From Chitinophaga pinensis (GTDB lineage Bacteria > Bacteroidota > Bacteroidia > NS11-12g > UBA9320): a DNA stretch of 18,034 bases. The stretch is from positions 1 to 18,034 of the forward strand of contig CAMDCQ010000025.1 in the NCBI GenBank assembly GCA_945890595.1. The letters are read 5' to 3'. This document shows positions 1 through 6,250 of the stretch, piece after piece. Below the pieces are notes generated by a model. It was given only the letters and a program-made list of their open reading frames with translations, had not been told where the DNA came from and ran no database searches. A program made the translations under genes and the position numbers. Numbering within the stretch: position 1 is the first letter of the stretch; each line of letters starts with the position of its first letter.

Positions 1-279
1 TAAAAATCTACGTGTTAAAAAAACAGTAAGCGCCGATGGCACGACAAAGAACAGACCAACTTTGTACTCGATTTGTTGGTCTAAATGTTTTTTTAGTGAC
101 CCGACTAAGGCAGATAAGCCAACTACCCAAAGGGAATATGCAGTCGCGAGAAGAGGTTCAATATGAAATACATACACAAAAATAGGCACTGCTAGAATTG
201 ATCCGCCACCGCCAAAAAGACCTAATGTAAAACCCATTAAAATGGCTAGAACAAAACCATAAAGTTGACTGACTTGCAT
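1..279 (-). CDS. TauE/SafE family anion (sulfite) exporter, N-terminal part; cut by the left edge
   Basis: This is an open frame beginning with ATG at 277-279 and running without a stop off the left edge, giving 93 residues. The translation starts MQVSQLYGFVLAI and contains the glycine-rich first-helix signature GLFGGGGSILAVPI at about residues 20-33, then the segment ATAYSLWVVGLSALVGS, both typical of TauE/SafE (DUF81) membrane permeases. The family exports sulfite, sulfoacetate and related organosulfur anions across the inner membrane. At least three hydrophobic segments are visible, and roughly two thirds of a usual 250-270 residue protein is missing. It lies just downstream of a Crp/Fnr regulator on the same strand, a pairing common in Bacteroidota sulfur and persulfide loci. 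The family assignment is firm; the substrate is inferred. Confidence 0.85.
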   Translation of the reverse strand, partial: MQVSQLYGFVLAILMGFTLGLFGGGGSILAVPIFVYVFHIEPLLATAYSLWVVGLSALVGSLKKHLDQQIEYKVGLFFVVPSALTVFLTRRFL

Positions 280-293
280 ATTTCACAGCAAAT

Positions 294-309
294 ATGTGGA
301 CATGCACAT
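294..309. promoter_or_regulatory. Inverted repeat ATGTG-N6-CACAT upstream of the exporter
   Basis: ATGTG at 294-298 and CACAT at 305-309 form a 5-bp inverted repeat with a 6-bp spacer, the geometry of many Crp/Fnr-family sites. It overlaps a near-match (CATATTTG on the minus strand, 289-296) to the Bacteroidota -7 element TAnnTTTG. A direct repeat of ACATGC also occurs here (300-305 and 306-311). The position between the regulator and exporter genes makes an operator plausible, but 5-bp arms can arise by chance. Confidence 0.35.
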
Positions 310-313
310 GCTT

Positions 314-328
314 CTTAGGGAACCTAAG
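314..328. promoter_or_regulatory. Inverted repeat CTTAGG-GAA-CCTAAG, candidate operator
   Basis: Perfect 6-bp arms with a 3-bp spacer lie in the short gap between the Crp/Fnr gene and the exporter. The repeat sits where the -33 element of an exporter promoter would fall, 17-23 bp from the -7-like box at 289-296. No TTG is present there, which would fit a promoter that needs an activator. There is no T-run beside it, so it does not look like a terminator. Confidence 0.35.
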
Positions 329-349
329 TTACATAAAACTGTAGATACG

Positions 350-1009
350 TTAAAGTTTAGTAAGAATAATCTTGTTTCTACTGTGAGTAAGAACACCGTC
401 CTTCTCTAGTTTAGCAAGCATACGCGATATCACAACACGACTAGAGTGCATATCATTGGCAATTTGGAAATGAGTACCTTGTATTTCGACACTGCCTGTT
501 ACCATTGCTTTATCTCGCAGGTACTTCATAAGTCTTTCTTCCATATTGTGAAACGCAAGCGTATCAATAGCGTCCAGCATTTCATTTAACCTGTAGTTGT
601 AGGTTTCCATGATAAAGTGGCGCCATTCTTTGTACTTAACCATCCAATCATCCACTTTAACAATAGGTAAGAATAACAATTCGCAGTGATCTTCTGCAAT
701 AGCTCTGATTTTACTCTTGCTTCCGTGAGTGGCCAGATTAAGTGTTACAGCGCACGTATCCCCCATTTCAAGGTAGTATAATAGTAGTTCTTTGCCGTCG
801 CTATCTTCCGTTAATATTTTTAAAGTACCTGAAACTATGAGGGGAAAATACTCCATTTTATCCCCTATGTTGATGATGATTTCGTCCGAATTAAAAGCTT
901 TTAATTGACCATTATAGCAAATCTCATTGATCAGTTCCTCGTTAAACACATTTTGAAAACGACTGTGCAAGTGATTATAACACGTGATATCGAATGGGAT
1001 TATTGACAT
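350..1009 (-). CDS. Crp/Fnr family transcriptional regulator
   Basis: The protein has 219 residues, the usual length for the family. Residues about 20-125 form the cyclic-nucleotide-binding-like sensor barrel (IINIGD, LIVSGTLKIL, GKELLLYYLEMGD), followed by the dimerisation helix (about 125-165). The C-terminal winged helix holds a recognisable helix-turn-helix at about 182-206 (QIANDMHSSRVVISRMLAKLE). Cysteines occur at 10, 31, 86 and 109; they do not reproduce the four-cysteine iron-sulfur set of E. coli Fnr, so oxygen sensing by an Fe-S cluster is unlikely. Cys86 and Cys109, at the end of the sensor barrel, could be redox-active (inference). It starts with ATG 21 bp after the flavoprotein gene and precedes the TauE/SafE exporter, so it probably controls one or both neighbours. 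Confidence 0.88.
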   Translation of the reverse strand: MSIIPFDITCYNHLHSRFQNVFNEELINEICYNGQLKAFNSDEIIINIGDKMEYFPLIVSGTLKILTEDSDGKELLLYYLEMGDTCAVTLNLATHGSKSKIRAIAEDHCELLFLPIVKVDDWMVKYKEWRHFIMETYNYRLNEMLDAIDTLAFHNMEERLMKYLRDKAMVTGSVEIQGTHFQIANDMHSSRVVISRMLAKLEKDGVLTHSRNKIILTKL

Positions 1010-1030
1010 GCTACGAATTTATACTTTTTC

Positions 1031-1564
1031 TTACTTTTTTTGAATAATGCGCAACTGCTCATTAACTCCGGCAGTAATAGACTTTACAGAAATAGTAGCA
1101 CCTGAGATAGCATCTATATTTTCTCCGACACTAAACTTTTTTCCTTTTTCAAATTGTTTGAGCCAGCCCTTGTTGGCAATCTGATAACCATGGTCTGAGG
1201 TGTATTCAAGTACCCTTACTTTTTTGATATTTTTATCCTTATCAAAAGCGGTGAAAAAGTAAAATTGCTCAAACGAAATAGAATCTTCAGAGGGCTTGTC
1301 ACAACCACCTATTTTACATCCTAATGCTCTCGTAATCATAGAATATCCTGCTAGCGTATCGGCACTATACACCTCGTATAACTGATGATTTAGTGCTAAC
1401 GTATCATTCATAGAAAGTTCCCGGATAAGCACTTCTTGATCAAATAACTTGTTTAATTGCTTGCTCATTTTATGACTGAGATAACCGGGCAAATAGCTAT
1501 ATGAAGCAGCTAAGGTGAAGCCGCCTAGCACAAAAAATATACCTGTATAAAATCTATGCTTCAC
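1031..1564 (-). CDS. Membrane-anchored FMN-binding domain protein, predicted covalent flavoprotein
   Basis: The protein has 177 residues with an N-terminal hydrophobic anchor (about 7-25) and the rest predicted outside the cytoplasm. Near the C-terminus DAISGATIS (151-159) matches the FMN_bind (NqrC/RnfG-like) flavinylation motif; in that family ApbE attaches FMN by a phosphoester to the Thr of SGAT, here Thr157. A Cys pair, CKIGGC (83-88), followed by a YFF-type segment and HGYQIANKGWLKQF, gives the pattern I recall from a Bacteroidota subfamily of these proteins; the cysteines may form a disulfide. The start is GTG, 8 bp after the barrel gene's stop, so the two are almost certainly co-transcribed. 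A role in electron transfer across the envelope is inferred; the partner is unknown, and no ApbE gene lies in the window. Confidence 0.8.
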   Translation of the reverse strand: MKHRFYTGIFFVLGGFTLAASYSYLPGYLSHKMSKQLNKLFDQEVLIRELSMNDTLALNHQLYEVYSADTLAGYSMITRALGCKIGGCDKPSEDSISFEQFYFFTAFDKDKNIKKVRVLEYTSDHGYQIANKGWLKQFEKGKKFSVGENIDAISGATISVKSITAGVNEQLRIIQKK

Positions 1565-1572
1565 TAACTGTG

Positions 1573-2760
1573 CTATCTAAACCAAAAACCTATACCCGAG
1601 TTAAATTGATGCGTTTGACGTTGAAGTGCATTGCTAAAATTTTGATAATCAGCTTTAATAACAACAGCGTCATTCAGAAAATATGAGAAACCAGCTGTTA
1701 CCACTGTGCGGTCATACGCCTTATTGGGAATCATAGATTCATCTACCGATTGATGTGTATTGTATTGTGAGTATCGTACAAAAGGCACGATTTTCCTTAT
1801 CATTCCCAGCAAGCTCGAAACATCATAACCAACTTCTCCATAATACCCAAACATACTTGATCCTAGATCCCTTCCTGTAAACGCGTTGTACGAAGAAGTA
1901 TTGGTGAAATTCGAAAAGAATAATTCCCCTTTTGCTTGCAGTTTCTTCGCTTGATATCTAAAATCAAAACCAACCATTTGCACGCCTACGATGGAACTAT
2001 CTGCCCTTGCCATTTGATTTACGCTATCTCTATGAATATTTTTGAAAAGACTAGATTCGGTAGTACCTAAATATCCTGCAAGACCTATATCAAATCCCTT
2101 AATGCCGTAATAATTTATCTTTCCAGAAAGATCAGGTCTGGTCATAGTAGATTGTGCTCCTTTTTGACGTGCTCCACGTAAGGGCTTGCTACCTTCTAAT
2201 TTAGCTCCATTATCATAACTCATAGGGCCATTTACGAGATAAAGTTGGTATCTGAGTGCCGCACTTGGCAGGTTACCTGCAATCCCCGCTCCTATTTCTC
2301 TCCACGTACTTGGGTACAATGCATTCGATATTACAGGTCTGTTTACCCCATTAAAAATAGTAGGCTCGTGGTACTCGTTCATCAGCCCCATTGGGATAAG
2401 TAATAATCCTGCCTGCACATTTAGCCATGGTTTTGCCTGGTAATTTAAAAAAGCTTGCTCCAAGTAAACTTCTTTAATGTGCTCTATTTCTATTTCGCTG
2501 ATAAACGATGTTTTATTGTTGAATTTGTAGCCAAAAAGTAGCACCATTCGTTCAGCATCTAAATCGCCATTGTATTTGGTGTTATTCCCAAAAGGTTGTT
2601 CGTAATGCACTTCGCCGTAGGCACCCATAAGTAGATTTCCGTCTTTGCTCTCCAATAATGTACGAGCCGCATTCAAATGGTAATTGGTAAAACTATCCAT
2701 TTCTTGCGCCATGCTTAATTGACCAAGTAATAGCGCCACAAGGGTGTAAAATAATTTCAT
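1573..2760 (-). CDS. Outer-membrane beta-barrel protein, porin-like
   Basis: The protein has 395 residues with a clear signal peptide ending at SMAQ (cleavage after about residue 19). The mature part alternates polar and hydrophobic residues in beta-strand fashion, is rich in Tyr, Phe and Gly, and ends in GIGFWFR, an aromatic end typical of outer-membrane barrels. Segments such as LEQAFLNYQAKPWLNVQAG, GLMNEYHEPTIFNGVNRP and STWREIGAGIAG recall the phosphate-selective porin O/P group, but I cannot name a substrate. It begins with ATG and is the first gene of the run with the FMN protein 8 bp downstream. A good -7 box lies 18 bp upstream of the start codon. A specific porin or an outer-membrane partner of the flavoprotein are both possible. 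Confidence 0.75.
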   Translation of the reverse strand: MKLFYTLVALLLGQLSMAQEMDSFTNYHLNAARTLLESKDGNLLMGAYGEVHYEQPFGNNTKYNGDLDAERMVLLFGYKFNNKTSFISEIEIEHIKEVYLEQAFLNYQAKPWLNVQAGLLLIPMGLMNEYHEPTIFNGVNRPVISNALYPSTWREIGAGIAGNLPSAALRYQLYLVNGPMSYDNGAKLEGSKPLRGARQKGAQSTMTRPDLSGKINYYGIKGFDIGLAGYLGTTESSLFKNIHRDSVNQMARADSSIVGVQMVGFDFRYQAKKLQAKGELFFSNFTNTSSYNAFTGRDLGSSMFGYYGEVGYDVSSLLGMIRKIVPFVRYSQYNTHQSVDESMIPNKAYDRTVVTAGFSYFLNDAVVIKADYQNFSNALQRQTHQFNSGIGFWFR

Positions 2761-2778
2761 ATAGGTTCTTTAGTAGTG

Positions 2779-2786
2779 CAAATCTA
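2779..2786 (-). promoter_or_regulatory. -7 element TAGATTTG of the barrel/FMN operon promoter
   Basis: On the minus strand TAGATTTGCA matches the Bacteroidota -7 consensus TAnnTTTG exactly and ends 18 bp before the ATG at 2760. No TTG is found 17-23 bp upstream, which suggests dependence on an activator. The predicted transcript start is around 2772, giving a leader of only about 12 nt. Confidence 0.5.
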
Positions 2787-2822
2787 TTTTTATTTGGATT
2801 AATTAAAAATAAGAAATGCTAA

Positions 2823-2846
2823 AAATAAGTAAGACTCCACTTATTT
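2823..2846. promoter_or_regulatory. Inverted repeat AAATAAGT-N8-ACTTATTT, candidate activator site
   Basis: Perfect 8-bp arms (2823-2830 and 2839-2846) flank an 8-bp spacer. The centre lies about 62 bp upstream of the predicted transcript start, which is the classic position of a class I Crp-type activator site. The arms resemble the AAAT...ATTT flanks of Crp-type sites, though the spacer is 2 bp longer than in E. coli. The region is AT-rich, so chance is possible. Confidence 0.4.
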
Positions 2847-2926
2847 AGAATGACACCTACAATTCTTAATAAAATTTAACCTTACTACCTGTTTATAAGA
2901 GTATTAAGTTTAAAAATAAGCCTTTA

Positions 2927-3529
2927 TTATTTCTTCTTCATCCTAGCGAACGAAAAATTTTGAACCGTATTAAATGGCGTAACGTGATCGGCAGTAAAGT
3001 AATTTTCTACACTAAAATCACTTCCAAATGTATCCTCGATTTGATTATGATCATACTGTGTAATTTCAAGACCACTACATTTCAGTGGGCCAGAAGGCGA
3101 GAAAGTAGCTAGAATCACATTTTCTGCATACTCTTTTACCATATCTACATACGCATTTACTTCTTCTTGCTCTCTTAGAAAATGAAAAACTGCACGGTCA
3201 TGCCACACTTCATATGTTTTAGTTGGTTTAAAATCCAGAATATCAGTTACCAGCCATTCTACCTTTGTAGCATCGGCACCTAGTCGTTTCTTTGCTCTTT
3301 CGATAGCAGCTGCAGAGATATCTAAAACGGTGATATCGGTATATCCTAGTTTTAGCAAGATGTCTACGACCACACTATCGCCACCACCTATATCAATGAT
3401 TGGCACATTTTTACTTACCAACGTTTGCGCTATCAATTCTATAGATGTTTCAGGATACGCCTGTGTCCAGCTTACCTCGGCAGGTGTCTTGGTGGTATAT
3501 ATATTTTCCCAGTGTTCTTTTTTATTCAT
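2927..3529 (-). CDS. Class I SAM-dependent methyltransferase, substrate unknown
   Basis: The protein has 200 residues and a single Rossmann-type methyltransferase domain. Motif I is IDIGGGDS (45-52). The acidic residue that would bind the ribose of S-adenosylmethionine is Asp70 in VLDIS. Motif IV-like VWHDRAVFHFL and the segment PLKCSGLEITQYD follow, features I recall from TPMT-like and related small-molecule methyltransferases of bacteria. There is no signal peptide, so it is cytosolic. It starts with ATG 20 bp after the DUF3820 gene and is the last gene of the tsaD-crcB cluster. The substrate cannot be read from the sequence; thiol or metalloid detoxification are possibilities for the TPMT-like group (inference). 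Confidence 0.85.
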   Translation of the reverse strand: MNKKEHWENIYTTKTPAEVSWTQAYPETSIELIAQTLVSKNVPIIDIGGGDSVVVDILLKLGYTDITVLDISAAAIERAKKRLGADATKVEWLVTDILDFKPTKTYEVWHDRAVFHFLREQEEVNAYVDMVKEYAENVILATFSPSGPLKCSGLEITQYDHNQIEDTFGSDFSVENYFTADHVTPFNTVQNFSFARMKKK

Positions 3530-3549
3530 GAGTGTTTATTGCACACTAT

Positions 3550-3783
3550 TTAAGTGTATTTATATCTTTTTTTGAGTTCATAAATGATTTCTTCCAAACC
3601 ATTGAGTTTAATTTCATAAACCGTATCTAATTGCATTCCAAGAGCACCTGCGGGGAATCCACCTTTTCGCTTAAACCATTCTAGATAACTCACGGGTAAA
3701 TCACAAAGCAAACTTCCCTTAAATCTGCCAAAAGGCATCTTCACCGTTACGATTTGTTTTAATATTTCTGGGTTTGGAGTCAA
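3550..3783 (-). CDS. DUF3820 family small protein
   Basis: The protein has 77 residues. The core MPFGRFKGSLLCDLPVSYL (from residue 16), then WF, GGFPAG, LGMQLD and EIKLNGLE, is the full DUF3820 pattern. The family's molecular role is not established, although databases call it a putative quorum-sensing-regulated virulence factor. The only suitable start is TTG at 3781-3783. The frame upstream is open back to the stop of the preceding gene at 3814-3816, so the two genes lie in the same frame separated by one TAA and ten sense codons. It is cytosolic and probably co-transcribed with both neighbours. Confidence 0.8.
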   Translation of the reverse strand: MTPNPEILKQIVTVKMPFGRFKGSLLCDLPVSYLEWFKRKGGFPAGALGMQLDTVYEIKLNGLEEIIYELKKRYKYT

Positions 3784-3813
3784 AATAATACGATTGTTAC
3801 GCTTCTTGGTATC

Positions 3814-5073
3814 TTAGGTTTTTTGCTTTTTTTTCTTCACGCTCGGAAACAAAATATTGTTTAAAATCAACCTATATCCAGGAGAATTAGGATGCAAAGC
3901 CATGTCTGTAGGCGGTTCATTTACCATGTGCTGATAGTCTTCTGGATCGTGGCCACCATAAAACGTAAATTGCCCTTTGCCGATAGTACCGTGTATATAC
4001 CGTGCCTCGCCTAAGCTTTTGTTTTCACCCATAATTATCACTGAACTTTTTATTTGTTCTTTGTGAAACGCAGTAGTCTGACCCATAAATCCTTTCACAA
4101 TTCGTTCATGATTTTGGGTTAAGATAGCGGGGATTACATCCCACTTAGCACTAAATTCATTTAGGGCAAATAGGTCATTATCTTCCGTAACGTTACGCGT
4201 TCTGGGGTCTACATCTATGCTGCTCACTTCATACACCATAGGATTTTGTTCTATGTTAAAATCCTTAAATGCAAAGGTTTTAGTAAAATCTAATTTATCT
4301 TGGGCTCCTGGATCTATGGGGTCTCCATCAAACATATATTCACAAATATCTATTCCATCAGCTGCCATAGCTATATCATAACTATCTGTTGCACTGCACA
4401 TGGCAAACAAAAATCCGCCTCCGACTGTAAAATCTCGAATCTTTTTGGTCACGGCTAATTTCAGTTCTGCTACCGTTGCAAAACCGTGTTTCGATGCCAT
4501 TTCTTCTGCTTCTGCAACTTGAGCCTTGTACCATGACGCATTGCGGTAACTCGACCAAAATTTACCGTACTGTCCCGTGAAATCTTCATGATGTAAATGC
4601 AACCATTCGTATGTTGGCAGTTTGCCATCCAATACTTCATCGTCGAACACCACATCATAAGGTATTTCGGCATAATTAAGCACCATCGTAACCGCATCAT
4701 CCCAAGGTTGTGCTGACTTAGGAGAATACACCGCTATCTTCGGAACTTTGAGAAGTTTAACTGTTTCGGCATTAATTGCAGGATTAGCTATTTCGTCTTT
4801 AACACTATTGGCTTTCCCCTCACTCAGCGTGGTAAATGTAACGCCACGCAATAAGCATTCTTTTTCAATATTCTCGTAATCGTCCATCATAAAGCTTCCC
4901 CCTTTATAATTTAATAACCACTCCACTTCCTGATCCATACTTAACACCCAATAGGCGATGCCATAAGCCTTAAGATGATTTTTTTGGCTAGCATCCATGG
5001 GAATAAGCAGTTTATCTGCCATTAACTCTTGCCCTATGCAGAACAACAGTATGTAAATAAGTACTCTTTTCAT
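3814..5073 (-). CDS. Secreted GATase1-like protein (often mislabelled asparagine synthetase B)
   Basis: The protein has 419 residues with an N-terminal signal peptide (hydrophobic 3-18), so it probably acts in the periplasm. I recognise it as the Bacteroidota family commonly labelled asparagine synthetase B, but it has neither the N-terminal Cys2 glutaminase nor the SGG pyrophosphatase loop of that enzyme. Instead, KIAVYSP (112-118), LHLHHEDF (158-165), GGGFLFAMCSATDS (218-231) and the C-terminal GKGQFTFYGGHDPEDY (365-380) suggest a class I glutamine-amidotransferase-like (ThuA/DUF4159-type) fold, with Cys226 in the nucleophile-elbow position and several conserved-looking His. Its ATG overlaps the crcB stop as ATGA, so translation is coupled. 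The reaction is unknown. Confidence 0.7.
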   Translation of the reverse strand: MKRVLIYILLFCIGQELMADKLLIPMDASQKNHLKAYGIAYWVLSMDQEVEWLLNYKGGSFMMDDYENIEKECLLRGVTFTTLSEGKANSVKDEIANPAINAETVKLLKVPKIAVYSPKSAQPWDDAVTMVLNYAEIPYDVVFDDEVLDGKLPTYEWLHLHHEDFTGQYGKFWSSYRNASWYKAQVAEAEEMASKHGFATVAELKLAVTKKIRDFTVGGGFLFAMCSATDSYDIAMAADGIDICEYMFDGDPIDPGAQDKLDFTKTFAFKDFNIEQNPMVYEVSSIDVDPRTRNVTEDNDLFALNEFSAKWDVIPAILTQNHERIVKGFMGQTTAFHKEQIKSSVIIMGENKSLGEARYIHGTIGKGQFTFYGGHDPEDYQHMVNEPPTDMALHPNSPGYRLILNNILFPSVKKKKQKT

Positions 5074-5432
5074 GATAACCAGTAAGCTGCTGCTTTGTAT
5101 CCTGTATAGACGAGCAAAACGCCCAGAATATTACTTGCCAAAAAATAGATTACGAAGTTCTTAACAAATCCATTTTCCAGCATTTTAAAAAGTTCTAGGC
5201 TATAGCTTGAAAACGTCGTAAATCCTCCTAAGAAACCAACCACCCCTAACAAATACCAGGGATTGTGAATTTTTATAGAAAAGAAATAAACCAAGCCTAT
5301 TAAGAAACAGCCTACTAAATTAACGGTGAGTGTAGCAAATGGAAATTGCAGACCCACATCAAAGACTTTACCTACCATCCAACGGCAAGCAGCACCTAAG
5401 CCTCCCCCAATAAAAACCAAAATTACATTCAT
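5070..5432 (-). CDS. crcB: Fluoride ion channel CrcB/FluC
   Basis: The protein has 120 residues with four membrane helices, the normal size for a Fluc channel subunit, which works as an antiparallel dimer exporting fluoride. Diagnostic segments are present: GGGLGAACRW (9-18), TLTVNLVGCFLIG (34-46) with the pore Asn38, and GFLGGFTTFSSYSLE (66-80), which holds the phenylalanines lining the pore and the backbone carbonyls of the structural sodium site. It overlaps both neighbours by four bases (ATGA). There is no leader for a fluoride riboswitch because the start codon lies inside the upstream gene's stop. Expression therefore appears tied to tsaD rather than induced by fluoride (inference). Confidence 0.95.
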   Translation of the reverse strand: MNVILVFIGGGLGAACRWMVGKVFDVGLQFPFATLTVNLVGCFLIGLVYFFSIKIHNPWYLLGVVGFLGGFTTFSSYSLELFKMLENGFVKNFVIYFLASNILGVLLVYTGYKAAAYWLS

Positions 5433-6250
5433 TCTTGGGTCGTATATTCGAACATAAATTCTATTTCTAACACTCCTTTCGGATTGTACGATAAGACATT
5501 CGAAATCAATCCATTTTCATGGTAAAAATATTCTTGTTTTTGATTTACAGTGTTAATGGTATTGGCAAGTTGACCATCTTGATTATACGAAAAATAGGTT
5601 TGCGAAAATGTAGGCTTTTCTCCATACGTCGTAAATCCTGCAGTTTTCATTTTGGCACTTTTATCAAACTCAAAGCTCATCATTTGCACAGGTTTCCGTT
5701 TCTGATCTATAACATAGAGTTGGTTTAGATTACCATTTTCATCATAACGAGCGATGTTGGTAGTCTTGGTTGTGCTTCCGTCTTGATTTTTTACAACCGC
5801 TATGAAACTATCTAATCGTCCAGTTTTATTTCTAAAATAGCGGGTATTTGTAACAATACTATCCATGGTTTCTCTTAAAAACAGCACTGTTTTGATGGGT
5901 TTTTCTTCATTCTTGGTGTACCAAAAACTAGTATTGTTCTTTTCTACACCATCCATATTATTGCGTACCAGTGTAAGACCTTTATCATTGTAAGTTAAAA
6001 AAGTTTCGTCATATCCGGGCCAACCCATGCATTGCATATCCACTTTTTGATAGGTTAATCGGTATTGTTTATCCAGTTTTTTGTGATCTAAAAGGCAGGT
6101 GTCCTTGTTGTTAGGAAAGGCATGAATAAACTGCCTTTTTTTGACCTCGGCAATATTGTTCATCCGCAACATTATAGAATCGTTTTCTTGCGCTAATGTT
6201 ACACCGTAGGTTAATACGGAAAAGAGTAGTAGTAGTAGTATTTTATTCAT
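5429..6250 (-). CDS. Secreted protein with YD/MORN-like repeats, function unknown
   Basis: An upstream ATG exists at 6265, but I choose the ATG at 6250. It gives a clean signal peptide (MNKILLLLLFSVLTYGVTLAQ minus the last residue or two) and overlaps the tsaD stop by four bases, as the next two junctions do. The protein is then 273 residues. The mature part is rich in beta-strand and carries repeated Tyr-Asx-Gly units (YNDKGLTLV, YDENGNLNQLY, YNQDGQLANTI, YHENGLISNVL), resembling RHS/YD or YwqK-type repeats that fold as beta-hairpins. This suggests an envelope or surface protein. The Leu run is encoded by a CTA trinucleotide repeat. No enzymatic motif is visible and I do not know its role. 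Confidence 0.75.
   Translation of the reverse strand: MNKILLLLLFSVLTYGVTLAQENDSIMLRMNNIAEVKKRQFIHAFPNNKDTCLLDHKKLDKQYRLTYQKVDMQCMGWPGYDETFLTYNDKGLTLVRNNMDGVEKNNTSFWYTKNEEKPIKTVLFLRETMDSIVTNTRYFRNKTGRLDSFIAVVKNQDGSTTKTTNIARYDENGNLNQLYVIDQKRKPVQMMSFEFDKSAKMKTAGFTTYGEKPTFSQTYFSYNQDGQLANTINTVNQKQEYFYHENGLISNVLSYNPKGVLEIEFMFEYTTQE

Noticed and set aside
350..1009. Oxygen-sensing Fnr with a 4Fe-4S cluster
   Set aside because: The cysteines at 10, 31, 86 and 109 do not form the required N-terminal cluster set.
2905..2930. AATAA-AGGC-TTATT hairpin after the methyltransferase as a terminator
   Set aside because: The stem has five A/T pairs only and overlaps the stop codon, too weak to call.
3814..5073. 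True asparagine synthetase
   Set aside because: The N-terminal catalytic Cys, the glutaminase domain and the ATP-pyrophosphatase loop are all absent, and a signal peptide is present.
5433..5500. A fluoride riboswitch before crcB
   Set aside because: The crcB start codon overlaps the upstream stop and the preceding DNA is coding, so there is no leader to hold the aptamer.
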